This document shows positions 47,681 through 61,653 of a DNA stretch of 64,000 nt, in pieces. Origin of the DNA: Photobacterium atrarenae (GTDB taxonomy: Bacteria > Pseudomonadota > Gammaproteobacteria > Enterobacterales > Vibrionaceae); the NCBI RefSeq assembly GCF_024380015.1, contig NZ_CP101508.1:496001-560000 (forward strand). The letters are read 5' to 3'. The notes under the pieces were generated by a model, which saw only the letters and a program-made list of their open reading frames with translations, ran no database searches and was not told the origin of the DNA. How positions within the stretch are numbered: position 1 is the stretch's first letter; each line of letters begins with the position of its first letter. The position numbers and the translations under genes were made by a program.

Positions 47681-48406
47681 TTACTGAGGGTTCAGCGCCA
47701 TCAGCTCACGGGTATGTTCCAACGGTTGTTGCAGTCCTAATTCCTGGTAGGCGGTTTCCATCAGCGCCAGCGACTGGCGGGCGGCTTGGGTATCCGGGTA
47801 GTGACGCTGCAACTGCTGTGCCCGGTTGATCGCAGCGACCCAGGCTTCACGGCGAATATAGTAGTCGGCAGCGGCCAGCTCATAATCAGCCAGGCGATTT
47901 TTCAGAAAGACCATCCGCGCTTTGGCATCCGAGGCATATAAGCTGTTCGGGTAACGTTCCAGCAGGCGTTTAAAGTCACGGAAAGCCCGGCGCGAAGGCT
48001 CCGGATCCCGATCATGGCGATCGATGTTAAAGAGATCGTGCAAGAAGCTGCGATCCTGGGCCATATTGGTCAAACCGCGCATGTACAACACCCAGTCGGC
48101 TTTCTCATGTGCCGGGTTCAGGCGGTTGAACCGATCGATGGTTGCTTCGGCCAGCGCCAGATCATCATTTTTGTAATAGGCATAGATCAGATCCAGCTGA
48201 ACCTGCTCGGAGTAGGCGCCAAACGGATAACGGGAGTCAAGAGTCTCCAGCCGTTCAATGGCGGTGATCCAGCTGCCTTTCTGCAGCGCTTGCTGGGCGG
48301 TGGCATAGAGTTCGGACGGTGGAATGTCGGGCACAATTTCGTCAGTGCTGGAACAGCCTGAAAGAAGGGTAACGGCAAGCAGAGTCGAGATTGTCAGGCG
48401 TTTCAT
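47681..48406 (-). CDS. bamD: Outer membrane assembly lipoprotein BamD
   Basis: BamD is the essential lipoprotein of the Bam complex that inserts beta-barrel proteins into the outer membrane. The 241-residue protein has a signal peptide and lipobox LLSGC (Cys about 18) and five TPR units. They are seen in LYATAQQALQKGSWITAIERLETLDSRYPFG (positions 48193-48285), DFKRLLERYPNSLYASDAKARM and the rest. The ATG at 48406 places the signal peptide correctly. It is divergent from rluD, which is the E. coli arrangement. Confidence 0.95.
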   Translation of the reverse strand: MKRLTISTLLAVTLLSGCSSTDEIVPDIPPSELYATAQQALQKGSWITAIERLETLDSRYPFGAYSEQVQLDLIYAYYKNDDLALAEATIDRFNRLNPAHEKADWVLYMRGLTNMAQDRSFLHDLFNIDRHDRDPEPSRRAFRDFKRLLERYPNSLYASDAKARMVFLKNRLADYELAAADYYIRREAWVAAINRAQQLQRHYPDTQAARQSLALMETAYQELGLQQPLEHTRELMALNPQ

Positions 48407-48543
48407 TGTGTCGTCTGTTTCCTTGGTCAATTTATTTTCTGTGGATCCATTACGGACAGAGCCGTTAACAGATACAATGGCACTATCAGATTATTTTACG
48501 CAGCGTTTGACGTTTAGTCCCACGCTTTTTGAAAAAGTTCGCT

Positions 48544-49518
48544 ATGGCACAGCAAATAGAGTTAACAAATACGGTAAACGAGAGCCAGTTAGGGCAACGC
48601 CTTGACCAGGCATTAGCAGAATTATATCCGGATTATTCCCGTTCCCGGATCAAAGATTGGATCCTGGAAGGCAAGGTATCGGTTGATGGTGAAGTGGTCA
48701 AGAAGCCGCGCACCAAAATGATGGGTGGCGAGTCGCTGCTTGTTCAAGCTGAAATTGAAGATGAAGTCCGTTGGGTCGCACAGGATATTCCGCTTGATAT
48801 CGTCTTCGAAGATGAGCATATCCTGGTGATCAACAAGCCGCGCGACTTTGTTGTTCACCCGGGGGCTGGCACCCCGGACGGGACGGTTCTGAACGCCCTG
48901 CTGCACCACTGTCCGGAGTTGGCAGAAGTGCCGCGGGCCGGGATCGTTCACCGTCTGGATAAAGACACGACGGGTCTGATGGTGGTGGCGAAGACTATTC
49001 AGGCGCAAACACGTTTGGTGCGCGCGTTGCAAAAACGCAAGATCACCCGCGAATATGAAGCCATTGCGATGGGCAAGATGACTGGTGGCGGTATTGTTGA
49101 AAAGCCGATTGGCCGTCATTCGACCAAACGTACCTGCATGGCGGTGCATGAGCTGGGGAAACCGGCGATCACGCATTACCGGGTGGCCGAGCATTACCGC
49201 GAGCACACCCGCATTGTTCTGCGCCTGGAAACCGGCCGAACCCACCAGATCCGGGTGCATATGTCCTATCTGTCACATCCGCTGGTGGGGGATGCCACCT
49301 ATGGCGGCCGTCCGCGCCCGCCGCGTCATGCTTCCGATGAGCTGATCCAGGCACTGCGTGCGTTTGATCGTCAGGCGCTGCATGCACGGATGTTACGTTT
49401 GGACCACCCGATCACAGGGGAACTGATGGAGTGGCATGCGCCATTGCCGACCGATATGGTGGTGATGATGGATATTCTGCGCAAAGATAAAGAAGAGCAC
49501 CCAGAGGACGACTACTAA
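48544..49518 (+). CDS. rluD: 23S rRNA pseudouridine(1911/1915/1917) synthase RluD
   Basis: RluD makes three pseudouridines in helix 69 of 23S rRNA. The 324-residue protein has an S4 domain (about 15-75; LGQRLDQALAELYPDYSRSRIKDWI) and a catalytic domain with RAGIVHRLDKDTTGLMVVAKT carrying the catalytic aspartate. It also has LETGRTHQIRVHM and ALHARMLRLDHP. I chose the ATG at 48544 (family start MAQQIEL) over an in-frame ATG at 48529; the ribosome site is weak. It overlaps neither neighbour; pgeF follows after 1 bp. Confidence 0.96.
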   Translation: MAQQIELTNTVNESQLGQRLDQALAELYPDYSRSRIKDWILEGKVSVDGEVVKKPRTKMMGGESLLVQAEIEDEVRWVAQDIPLDIVFEDEHILVINKPRDFVVHPGAGTPDGTVLNALLHHCPELAEVPRAGIVHRLDKDTTGLMVVAKTIQAQTRLVRALQKRKITREYEAIAMGKMTGGGIVEKPIGRHSTKRTCMAVHELGKPAITHYRVAEHYREHTRIVLRLETGRTHQIRVHMSYLSHPLVGDATYGGRPRPPRHASDELIQALRAFDRQALHARMLRLDHPITGELMEWHAPLPTDMVVMMDILRKDKEEHPEDDY

Positions 49519-49519
49519 C

Positions 49520-50251
49520 ATGTTCCTGACACCCGACTGGCCGGCACCGGCGCATATCAAAGCAGTTTCGACTACCCGTGAAGGGGGGATCAGCCTGGCG
49601 CCGTACCAGAGATTGAACCTGGGCGACCATGTCGGGGATCAGTCTGAACATGTAGTATCTAACCGCGAAGCACTGCGCCAGGCTTTAGATTTGGCCCAGC
49701 CGCCGGTCTGGCTTAATCAGATCCACAGCAGCCGAGTGTTGACCCTGACGGTGTCGACGTCGGCCTTGCCGGATGCTGATGGGAGCTATACTCAAACCCC
49801 CGGAGTGGCCTGTACGGTGATGACGGCGGACTGTCTGCCGGTGTTGCTGTGCGATCAAGATGGCACGCAGGTTGCTGCCGTTCACGCCGGCTGGCGCGGC
49901 CTGGCGGACGGCATTCTTGAAGCGGCGCTGGCAAAATTTGCGGGACCGGGTGAGGCGATCTTGGCCTGGCTGGGACCGGCAATCGGACCGGGAGCTTTTG
50001 AAGTCGGCAGCGAAGTCCGGGCGCAGTTTATGGCGGTGATGCCGGAAGCTGAAGCAGCGTTTCAACCTCACGGTGAGAAGTGGCTGGCCGATCTGTACCT
50101 GCTGGCGCGCCAGCGACTGGCCCGTGCCGGGGTTCACCAAATCTTTGGTGGCGATCAATGTACTTACAGCCAGCCGCAACAATACTTTTCTTATCGCCGC
50201 GACGGTATCACCGGCCGTCAGGCCAGCTTGATCTGGATTGAACCTTCGTGA
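49520..50251 (+). CDS. pgeF: Laccase-fold protein PgeF/YfiH (peptidoglycan editing factor)
   Basis: YfiH-type proteins are copper/zinc-site laccase-fold proteins proposed to hydrolyse purine nucleosides or to prevent mis-incorporation of serine into peptidoglycan precursors. The 243-residue protein has the metal-site motifs LNQIHSS (His), VMTADCLPVLL (Cys) and AVHAGWRGLADGI (His). DYLYLLARQRL-like and YFSYRRDGITGRQAS follow near the end. The ATG is 1 bp after the rluD stop, so the two are translationally coupled. The rluD-pgeF-clpB order is conserved. Confidence 0.93.
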   Translation: MFLTPDWPAPAHIKAVSTTREGGISLAPYQRLNLGDHVGDQSEHVVSNREALRQALDLAQPPVWLNQIHSSRVLTLTVSTSALPDADGSYTQTPGVACTVMTADCLPVLLCDQDGTQVAAVHAGWRGLADGILEAALAKFAGPGEAILAWLGPAIGPGAFEVGSEVRAQFMAVMPEAEAAFQPHGEKWLADLYLLARQRLARAGVHQIFGGDQCTYSQPQQYFSYRRDGITGRQASLIWIEPS

Positions 50252-50264
50252 GCGCCCGCCGGGC

Positions 50265-50657
50265 TCAGGCTTGGCATTGGGTAATATCGACCGATAAATG
50301 ATCCGGATGATTGAACAGCGCCGTGATGGCGTCATAACTGCCTGAGTAAAACGCACTGAGCGTGATCATGAGCTGCGCCTGACCTTGCGGATCGGTATAA
50401 GCCGACAGGTGGGCCTCAATCGCAGAACTGCGTTCAAAGGCTGAGCCGGTCAGGATCCCCTGAAGAACTTCCACTTTTCTTTTGACGATGTCTCCGGCAT
50501 TGGTGCCGGACGCAAAGTGCGCCACAGATACCAAAGTCACCTGCCCGTTGAATCCCACGTCACATAAGCTGGCCTGCGCCGGTAAGGGGAGAATAAGGAA
50601 CCAGACACCTGCCCAAAGTGCTTTGAAGCGTCGTTGAATGATACCTGCTATGAACAT
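50265..50657 (-). CDS. Secreted protein of unknown function
   Basis: The 130-residue product begins with a hydrophobic stretch ending in a signal peptidase I site (FLILPLPAQA, cleaving before SLCDVG, about residue 30). The mature part is about 100 residues with one early and one C-terminal cysteine (SLCDVG and DITQCQA), which could pair. I do not recognise the family. It is in the opposite direction to pgeF and clpB, between two convergent or divergent neighbours. The intact frame, signal peptide and spacing support a real gene, but no function can be given. Confidence 0.65.
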   Translation of the reverse strand: MFIAGIIQRRFKALWAGVWFLILPLPAQASLCDVGFNGQVTLVSVAHFASGTNAGDIVKRKVEVLQGILTGSAFERSSAIEAHLSAYTDPQGQAQLMITLSAFYSGSYDAITALFNHPDHLSVDITQCQA

Positions 50658-50822
50658 GAATCCTCTGAATTAAACGTTGGCGATAAGAGCGAAATACTAT
50701 TTTCCCGGGCTGGAAGGAAAGGAGAGTTCGGCTTTATGCGAGGGAGCTCGACGAATACTTTAAATCCTGAATCAGACTTACATTAGCGATGTTTCATCAG
50801 ACGCACTTCTTAGCTTGAAAAA

Positions 50823-50851
50823 CTTGAAAATGTCCGCTGCGGCAACCATAT
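50823..50851 (+). promoter_or_regulatory. Candidate sigma-32 (heat shock) promoter of clpB
   Basis: CTTGAAA (50823-50829), a 14-bp spacer and AACCATAT (50844-50851) resemble the RpoH consensus CTTGAAA-N13-17-CCCCATNT. It is 35 bp before the clpB start. A second CTTGAAA lies at 50814. Confidence 0.65.
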
Positions 50852-50885
50852 CAATGATTGTGATTCAATAATGATAGGGGGCCAT

Positions 50886-53459
50886 ATGCGTCTTGACCGC
50901 TTTACTAGCAAATTCCAGATGGCGATCTCTGATGCTCAATCGCTAGCATTGGGGCGAGACCATCAGTATATCGAGCCGACTCACCTGATGTTGGCCTTGC
51001 TGAACCAGGATGGCAGTACCATTCGTCCGCTACTGACACTGCTGAATATTGATGTATCCCAGCTTCGTTCCAGCTTGTCCGAACAACTGGATCGCCTGCC
51101 GAAAGTCAGCGGTATTGGTGGCGATGTTCAGTTGTCCCACGGCATGGGCATGTTACTGAACATGTGTGACAAACTGGCGCAGAAGCGCAAAGACAAATTC
51201 ATTTCATCTGAGCTGTTTATTCTGGCGGCAGTGGATGATAAAGGTCCGTTGGGACAACTGCTCAAGCAGATGGGCCTGACGGCTGAGAAAGTGGAAAAAG
51301 CGATTGAGCAAGTGCGTGGCGGTCAGAATGTTGATGATCCCAATGCGGAAGACAACCGCCAGGCCCTTGAGAAATATACCATTGATCTGACCGAACGCGC
51401 CGAACAGGGCAAGCTGGATCCGGTGATTGGCCGGGATGATGAAATCCGCCGCACGATCCAGGTGCTACAGCGCCGAACCAAGAACAACCCGGTGCTGATT
51501 GGTGAGCCGGGGGTCGGTAAAACAGCGATTGTCGAAGGACTGGCCCAACGGATTGTCAACGGCGAGGTGCCGGAAGGGCTGCGTCAGAAGCGGGTGCTGT
51601 CGCTGGACATGGGTGCCCTGATTGCCGGAGCCAAATATCGCGGCGAATTTGAAGAGCGTCTCAAAGCGGTGCTCAATGAACTGGCGCAGGAAGAAGGCAA
51701 TGTGATCCTCTTTATTGATGAGCTACATACCATGGTCGGTGCCGGGAAAGGTGAAGGGGCCATGGATGCCGGGAATATGCTCAAGCCGGCCTTGGCACGC
51801 GGTGAATTGCATTGTGTGGGTGCCACCACGCTGGATGAATACCGCCAGTATGTCGAAAAAGATGCCGCGCTCGAGCGCCGTTTCCAGAAAGTGCTGGTGG
51901 AAGAGCCGACGGTGGAAGATACCGTGGCGATCCTGCGAGGCCTGAAAGAGCGCTATGAGCTGCACCACCATGTGGAGATCACAGACCCGGCAATCGTCGC
52001 AGCGGCCGGCCTGTCCCATCGTTACGTCTCTGATCGTCAGTTGCCGGATAAGGCCATTGACCTGATCGATGAAGCCGCATCCAGTATCCGGATGCAAATT
52101 GACTCCAAACCGGAGTCGCTCGATCGCCTCGAACGCCGAATTGTACAGCTCAAGATTGAGCAGCAGGCGATGGAAAAAGAGAGTGATGATGCCAGCAAAA
52201 AGCGCTTGAGCGATTTACGCGAAGAGCTGGACAGCAAAGAACGTGAATATGCTGAACTGGAAGAAGTCTGGAATGCAGAAAAAGCGGCACTGTCCGGTAC
52301 TCAGCACATCAAGGCCGAGCTGGAGCAGGCGCGGACGGATATGGAAGTGGCGCGCCGCGCGGGTGATTTAAACCGGATGTCGGAGCTGCAATACGGCAAA
52401 ATCCCGGCCCTGGAGAAACAACTGGATCTGGCCACACAGGCGGAAATGCAGGAAATGAGCCTGCTGAAAAACCGGGTCACTGATGCTGAAATTGCCGAAG
52501 TACTGTCGCGTCAGACCGGGATCCCGGTGGCGAAAATGCTGGAAGGAGAGCGTGAGAAACTCCTTCGCATGGAAGAGGCCTTACACAAACGGGTGATCGG
52601 CCAGAACGAAGCCGTGGATGCGGTGGCGAATGCAATACGCCGTAGCCGGGCCGGACTGTCGGACCCGAATCGTCCGATCGGCTCGTTCCTGTTCCTCGGC
52701 CCGACTGGGGTCGGTAAAACTGAGCTGTGTAAAACGTTGGCGAACTTCATGTTCGACAGTGATGATGCCATGGTCCGCATCGATATGTCGGAATTTATGG
52801 AGAAACACTCCGTCGCCCGCTTGGTGGGGGCGCCTCCGGGTTATGTCGGTTATGAGGAAGGGGGCTACCTGACCGAAGCGGTTCGACGTAAGCCTTATTC
52901 CGTGATTTTGCTTGATGAGGTGGAAAAAGCTCACCCGGATGTGTTCAACATCCTGCTTCAGGTGCTGGATGATGGTCGCCTGACGGATGGTCAGGGCAGA
53001 ACGGTCGACTTTCGTAACGCTGTGGTGATCATGACCTCGAATCTGGGGTCGGATCGAATCCAGGAACACTTCGGTGAGCTGGACTATGACGGTATGAAGC
53101 AAACGGTCATGGAAGTGGTGCATCATCATTTCCGCCCTGAGTTTATTAACCGGGTTGATGAAACCGTGGTCTTCCACCCACTGGGCGAGGCGCATATCAA
53201 GAATATCGCGTCAATACAGCTGGAGCGTTTAGTCAAGCGTCTGCAAGAGCGTGATTATTTGCTGAAGGTGAAAGACAGTGCGTTGGATCTGATTGCTGAA
53301 GCTGGGTTTGACCCTGTGTATGGTGCCCGTCCGCTCAAGCGTGCGATTCAGCACTATATCGAGAACCCGCTGGCGCAGGATATCCTGTCGGGCAAGTTTG
53401 AGCCGGGCAAAGCCATTGCGGTGACAGCTGAAGACGGTAAGATTGCCGCCAAGCAGTGA
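50886..53459 (+). CDS. clpB: Chaperone ClpB (protein disaggregase)
   Basis: ClpB is a hexameric AAA+ ATPase that, with DnaK, rescues aggregated proteins after heat shock. The 857-residue protein has the E. coli length. An N domain (1-145, [21 protein letters not shown]) precedes two AAA+ modules with Walker A GEPGVGKT (about 206) and GPTGVGKT (about 606). The middle coiled-coil domain (about 410-520, Glu/Lys/Leu-rich) is present. The frame is open back to 50871, but the ATG at 50886 follows AGGGGGCC and gives the family start [10 protein letters not shown] heat-shock promoter lies upstream and a terminator follows. Confidence 0.98.
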   Translation: MRLDRFTSKFQMAISDAQSLALGRDHQYIEPTHLMLALLNQDGSTIRPLLTLLNIDVSQLRSSLSEQLDRLPKVSGIGGDVQLSHGMGMLLNMCDKLAQKRKDKFISSELFILAAVDDKGPLGQLLKQMGLTAEKVEKAIEQVRGGQNVDDPNAEDNRQALEKYTIDLTERAEQGKLDPVIGRDDEIRRTIQVLQRRTKNNPVLIGEPGVGKTAIVEGLAQRIVNGEVPEGLRQKRVLSLDMGALIAGAKYRGEFEERLKAVLNELAQEEGNVILFIDELHTMVGAGKGEGAMDAGNMLKPALARGELHCVGATTLDEYRQYVEKDAALERRFQKVLVEEPTVEDTVAILRGLKERYELHHHVEITDPAIVAAAGLSHRYVSDRQLPDKAIDLIDEAASSIRMQIDSKPESLDRLERRIVQLKIEQQAMEKESDDASKKRLSDLREELDSKEREYAELEEVWNAEKAALSGTQHIKAELEQARTDMEVARRAGDLNRMSELQYGKIPALEKQLDLATQAEMQEMSLLKNRVTDAEIAEVLSRQTGIPVAKMLEGEREKLLRMEEALHKRVIGQNEAVDAVANAIRRSRAGLSDPNRPIGSFLFLGPTGVGKTELCKTLANFMFDSDDAMVRIDMSEFMEKHSVARLVGAPPGYVGYEEGGYLTEAVRRKPYSVILLDEVEKAHPDVFNILLQVLDDGRLTDGQGRTVDFRNAVVIMTSNLGSDRIQEHFGELDYDGMKQTVMEVVHHHFRPEFINRVDETVVFHPLGEAHIKNIASIQLERLVKRLQERDYLLKVKDSALDLIAEAGFDPVYGARPLKRAIQHYIENPLAQDILSGKFEPGKAIAVTAEDGKIAAKQ

Positions 53460-53486
53460 CGAGTCATTAAACATCTCGAAAATCGA

Positions 53487-53520
53487 AGGCCCTCATTTGA
53501 ATCAAATGGGGGCTTTTTAT
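53487..53520 (+). terminator. Terminator after clpB
   Basis: GCCCTCATTTG, AAT, CAAATGGGGGC then TTTTT; the stem has one T-G wobble. Confidence 0.9.
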
Positions 53521-53687
53521 GGGTGAGATTTTAGATAAAAGGAGTTTTGACCCGTTTTATTGATTCTGAAACATCGGAATAGACGGCCAATGGGCAAAGG
53601 TTGTGATGAAAAAACAAACCCAAGTTGGTGTTGTGGTCAATATTTGTTCGGTTGGTCGTTTTTGATGATATTTTTAGAAAAACTCTC

Positions 53688-53715
53688 TTGCCAATATGAT
53701 CCAAGTCTCTATAAT
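53688..53715 (+). promoter_or_regulatory. rRNA operon promoter
   Basis: TTGCCA (53688-53693), a 16-bp spacer and TATAAT (53710-53715) are followed by the GC-rich discriminator GCCGCCTC. An A/T-rich UP-element-like tract lies upstream (GATGATATTTTTAGAAAA). It is typical of growth-rate-controlled rrn promoters and lies about 260 bp before 16S. Confidence 0.88.
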
Positions 53716-53767
53716 GCCGCCTCACCGACACGGAGTATGGCGAAATAAGTCAGCGTCGTGAAAGGAA

Positions 53768-53780
53768 TGTTCTTTAACAA
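53768..53780 (+). promoter_or_regulatory. boxA antitermination site, 16S leader
   Basis: TGTTCTTTAACAA closely matches the rrn boxA TGCTCTTTAACAA and lies in the 16S leader, where Nus factors assemble. Confidence 0.75.
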
Positions 53781-53973
53781 TTTGACCATGCAATCTGTGT
53801 GGGCACTCGTGAAATGATAGTCAAAACTTTTTGTCTTCACTTTTAAAAAAGTGAAAGCAAAATAGGTATCAATGAACTGAGTGACCAAAACGAATAACTT
53901 CGGTTATTTGGCACAGTCAATTCGTTCTAACTTAGTTAGAACAATCAGTATTCATTGAGCCAAACAAAATCTT

Positions 53974-55525
<1,552 letters not shown>

Positions 55526-55621
55526 ACGATATGACGCATTGTTTGACGCAGTGTCCACACAGATTGCCTGGTCGAAATAGAAAGAACATGTTGTTCTAAG
55601 TGCCCAAACTTAGAAACCAAA

Positions 55622-55697
55622 GTCCCATTCGTCTAGAGGCCTAGGACACCGCCCTTTCACGGCGGTAACAGGGGTTCGACTCCCCTATGGGACGCCA
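55622..55697 (+). tRNA. tRNA-Glu(UUC)
   Basis: 76 nt, anticodon TTC in CCTTTCAC, encoded CCA; first of four spacer tRNAs. Confidence 0.97.
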
Positions 55698-55698
55698 C

Positions 55699-55774
55699 GG
55701 GTCGTTAGCTCAGTTGGTAGAGCAGTTGACTTTTAATCAATTGGTCGCAGGTTCGAATCCTGCACGACCCACCA
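55699..55774 (+). tRNA. tRNA-Lys(UUU)
   Basis: 76 nt, anticodon TTT in ACTTTTAA, encoded CCA; one base after tRNA-Glu. Confidence 0.97.
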
Positions 55775-55843
55775 TTTCCTTTCCACGAAGGAAAGCAAGT
55801 TTGCTTCTGCTTTTTAAAGCGGAGACAAATAAGCAACTATCGT

Positions 55844-55919
55844 GGGCGATTAGCTCAGTTGGGAGAGCACCTCCCTTACAAGGAGGGGGTCACTGGTTCG
55901 AGCCCGGTATCGCCCACCA
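55844..55919 (+). tRNA. tRNA-Val(UAC)
   Basis: 76 nt, anticodon TAC in CTTACAA, encoded CCA. Confidence 0.97.
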
Positions 55920-56010
55920 CTTTTCCTTTATGCTGCGTTATCGCATTTCTCGTTTAGCAAACTAGACATCGAAACCCGACGCCTTGCCTAAAGAAAAAGC
56001 ACCACATGAT

Positions 56011-56086
56011 GGGGCTATAGCTCAGCTGGGAGAGCGCCTGCTTTGCACGCAGGAGGTCAGCAGTTCGATCCTGCTTAGCTCCACCA
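56011..56086 (+). tRNA. tRNA-Ala(UGC)
   Basis: 76 nt, anticodon TGC in TTTGCAC, acceptor stem GGGGCTA with G3-U70 pair (the alanine identity element), encoded CCA. Confidence 0.97.
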
Positions 56087-56143
56087 CTCTTTAAGGGTTT
56101 TCCCTGAGAATCTTTAAACAGTGGATATCGAAAGATAAACACA

Positions 56144-56157
56144 TGCTCTTTAACAAT
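56144..56157 (+). promoter_or_regulatory. boxA antitermination site, 16S-23S spacer
   Basis: TGCTCTTTAACAAT exactly matches the rrn boxA core; it lies about 200 bp before 23S. Confidence 0.9.
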
Positions 56158-56358
56158 CTGGAAAGCTGACTAGTAAATTGAATGTTTGACATTCAATACT
56201 AAAGTTTCATTTCTCTTCATTGAAGCGTGATGAAACGAGTTCTCAAGCAATACACATTCAAGTGTCTTGTGTAAGAAGAGTCCGGCAAAACAAACTAATC
56301 CGTCAAGTCATTGATGGAAACCTTGGTCGTTTGCGATACAGACCCCTTGGGGTTGTAT

Positions 56359-59242
<2,884 letters not shown>

Positions 59243-59367
59243 ACAACACCCAAGGGGTTTTGTTTACGAAGTACGGACTCCGCAAGCACTTGAATGGAGT
59301 GTTTGAGAATACTGGTCAGATTTTCCGAGATTGTATCTTCCGCCGAAGGCGCAAGATAAACAGAATT

Positions 59368-59487
59368 TGCTTGGCGACCATAGCGTTATGGACCCACCTG
59401 ATCCCATGCCGAACTCAGCAGTGAAACGTAACAGCGCCGATGGTAGTGTGGGGCCTCCCCATGTGAGAGTAGGACATCGCCAGGCTT
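59368..59487 (+). rRNA. rrf: 5S ribosomal RNA
   Basis: 120 nt beginning TGCTTGGCGACC and ending in CGCCAGGCTT, which pair; includes the conserved CCCATGCCGAACTCAG loop. Confidence 0.95.
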
Positions 59488-59499
59488 CCAATTTAGTGC

Positions 59500-59576
59500 G
59501 GAGTGGTAGTTCAGTTGGTTAGAATACCGGCCTGTCACGCCGGGGGTCGCGGGTTCGAGTCCCGTCCACTCCGCCA
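59500..59576 (+). tRNA. tRNA-Asp(GUC)
   Basis: 77 nt, anticodon GTC in CTGTCAC, encoded CCA; distal tRNA of the rRNA operon, 12 bp after 5S. Confidence 0.97.
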
Positions 59577-59584
59577 ATTCTTTG

Positions 59585-59614
59585 AAAGCCCCGCTAGAAA
59601 TAGCGGGGCTTTTT
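59585..59614 (+). terminator. First terminator of the rRNA operon
   Basis: AAAGCCCCGCTA, GAAA tetraloop, TAGCGGGGCTTTTT: perfect 12-bp stem with a T-run. The group II intron begins 5-6 bp after the T-run. Confidence 0.96.
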
Positions 59615-59619
59615 ACATT

Positions 59620-61508
59620 GTGCGCCGAGCATGGCGTTGTTCTAGGAGGTGAAAGTCCTCTACGGGCTCAGTCGAGCGAGAACCGTTAGCCTATGCAAGG
59701 GTGCCCACCGTGAGGTGGGATCTGAAGGAAGCAAACGGCAAAACTTGGGTGTGACGAACAGAAACCTGATAGTAGGCCAGTACAACTTGGGTAACCTAGC
59801 AATATATAGAACAGCCCAATGCCTCGACGGGAAGTGTGTACGGGTAAATCAGGCACAGCCAAGGGAAAGAACAACGTCTTACCTCGGGAGATCTTACGAC
59901 CTGTCTCGGATGAGACTAATACAACAGTGATGTTGTGTGACGGGTAATAAGAAGTCAGCAGAAGGCATAGTACCTTGGGGAAGTACAACCCAAGGGAAGG
60001 CCGGAACTGAATATATCAAGAAGCAGTCACTAGACACTCAATCATGTGGGGTCATAGCAAGATGAACAACATCTCTACGTACTACTGGGCAACACCGCAA
60101 GTGACGCTCATGGCCACGAAGAATGACAAGCATGATCGGCGTAGACAGGAGGACGAGTCTTGGTGACCTCAACTCAGTTGATGGAGCGGATCTGCTCCTC
60201 AACAAATCTGAACCAAGCCCTGAGAAGAGTGAAGAAGAACAAGGGATGTGCTGGGGTTGATAAACTCGACATAACAGCGACTATCTCGATGCTTCGGCAG
60301 TCTTCTAATGGGCAAGCGCTCCGCCAGAGCCTTCTGGACGGGAGCTACCAACCGCAACCCGTTCTGGGTGTAGAAATTCCCAAACCTAGCGGGGGAGTGA
60401 GGCAGCTAGGTATCCCAACTGTACTTGATAGGGTAGTCCAACAGGCCATTACCTCAGTACTGACAGATATCTACGAACCTCAGTTTTCAAGCAACAGTTA
60501 TGGGTTCAGGCCTAACCGCAGTGCCCACCATGCATTGGTGGCAGCAAGCCACTACATCAGGGAGGGGCGGGGTTATGTAGTCGACATAGACCTGGCGAAA
60601 TACTTCGATACTGTGAACCACGATAGACTGATGCACAGGCTATCGGAGGACATCACAGATAAACGGGTCCTGAAGCTGGTCAGGTCATACCTACAGGCAG
60701 GCATAATGCGAAACGGGTTAGTTGAGCAGAGGCAACGAGGGACGCCACAGGGTGGACCATTATCTCCGCTGCTATCAAATATCGTATTAGATGAGTTGGA
60801 TAAAGAGCTTGAGCGAAGAGGGCATAAGTTCTGCCGATATGCAGACGACTGCCAAATCTACGTGCACAGTGAGGAAGCCGCCAATCGAGTAAAAGCCTCA
60901 ATCACGGAGTTCTTGGAGCAGAAACTGAAACTCAGGGTTAACCGTGAGAAAAGTGCGGCAACGAGAGTGACAGAGCGGACTTACCTAGGCCATCGCTTTC
61001 AACGAGATGGAAGCATCCATATCTCGAAGACAGCACAAACTCAGATGAAGAAGCGAGTGCGTCAAATAACGAAGCGGAATCGAGGGCGAGAGTTGAAGAC
61101 AGTCCTAGTCGAACTCACTCAATACCTAAGAGGTTGGCAACACTATTTCAAGCTTGCCATACGGAAAAGCGCGATGCAGCGCTTGGATGAATGGATAAGG
61201 CGGCGCTTACGGTGCTATCGCCTCAAGCAGCGCAAGCGCAGATACAGCATAGCGACATGGTTACGCCAAGAGGGTGTAAGCGAACGCAATGCGTGGAAGC
61301 TGGCGATGTCAGATAAAGGGTGGTGGCACTTGGCTTTATCGCCCCAGCTCAATCAGGCCATGCCAATGAAATGGTTCAAGGAGATGGGTCTGTACTCGTT
61401 GCGAGATGGGTACGAGTCACTGAAAATATATTCGGAACCGCCGTATGCGACCCACGCTTGTACGGTGGTGTGAGAGGACGGAGGCCGTGAGGCCTCCTCC
61501 TACTCGAT
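59620..61508 (+). mobile_element. Group II intron, inserted behind the rRNA operon terminator
   Basis: The element of about 1.89 kb starts GTGCGCC (GUGYG-like 5' end), has a structured domain I-IV region with the family's CTGAAGGAAGCAAACGGCAA, and then an encoded maturase. Domain V spans about 61434-61471 (ACCGCCGTA paired with TACGGTGGT, inner GCG/CGC). Domain VI (61473-61508) is AGGACGGAGGCC, GTGA, GGCCTCCTCCT, with a candidate branch-point A at 61502, 7 nt before the end CGAT. The exact 3' end could be 61509. Insertion just after a terminator hairpin and a maturase without endonuclease domain suggest a class C-like intron, but the class is inferred. Confidence 0.9.
60160..61473 (+). CDS. 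ltrA: Group II intron reverse transcriptase/maturase
   Basis: The 437-residue intron-encoded protein splices and mobilises the intron. RT motifs occur in order: NKGCAGVDKLD (about 28-38), EIPKPSGGVRQLGIPTVLDRVVQQAI, SYGFRPNRSAHHAL, YVVDIDLAKYFDTVNH, RGTPQGGPLSPLLSNIVLDELD and catalytic YADD (227-230). A maturase (X/GIIM) domain follows (YLRGWQHYFKLA, then a C-terminal GWWHLALSPQLNQAM). No HNH endonuclease domain is visible. The start is TTG at 60160 or GTG at 60163, after AGGAGG. The 3' end runs into intron domain V. Codon use is A/T-richer than the neighbouring host genes, consistent with transfer. Confidence 0.95.
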   Translation: MVTSTQLMERICSSTNLNQALRRVKKNKGCAGVDKLDITATISMLRQSSNGQALRQSLLDGSYQPQPVLGVEIPKPSGGVRQLGIPTVLDRVVQQAITSVLTDIYEPQFSSNSYGFRPNRSAHHALVAASHYIREGRGYVVDIDLAKYFDTVNHDRLMHRLSEDITDKRVLKLVRSYLQAGIMRNGLVEQRQRGTPQGGPLSPLLSNIVLDELDKELERRGHKFCRYADDCQIYVHSEEAANRVKASITEFLEQKLKLRVNREKSAATRVTERTYLGHRFQRDGSIHISKTAQTQMKKRVRQITKRNRGRELKTVLVELTQYLRGWQHYFKLAIRKSAMQRLDEWIRRRLRCYRLKQRKRRYSIATWLRQEGVSERNAWKLAMSDKGWWHLALSPQLNQAMPMKWFKEMGLYSLRDGYESLKIYSEPPYATHACTVV

Positions 61509-61541
61509 TGTTGATTTTGAAGGTCCGTCCTTCGGCCGGAT

Positions 61542-61584
61542 AGCCCGAGACTAGGCGTCCCCGACGAAAGATTCGGGCTTTTTT
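61542..61584 (+). terminator. Possible second terminator, downstream of the intron
   Basis: AGCCCGA and TCGGGCT pair across a 24-nt loop and are followed by TTTTTT. The long loop makes it weaker than its neighbours. Confidence 0.55.
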
Positions 61585-61653
61585 ACGTTTGGAGCTTTCT
61601 ATGTCCGTCCTGTGGACTAATGAGCCCCACCGGAGTGCCGGCCCAGCTTTAAG

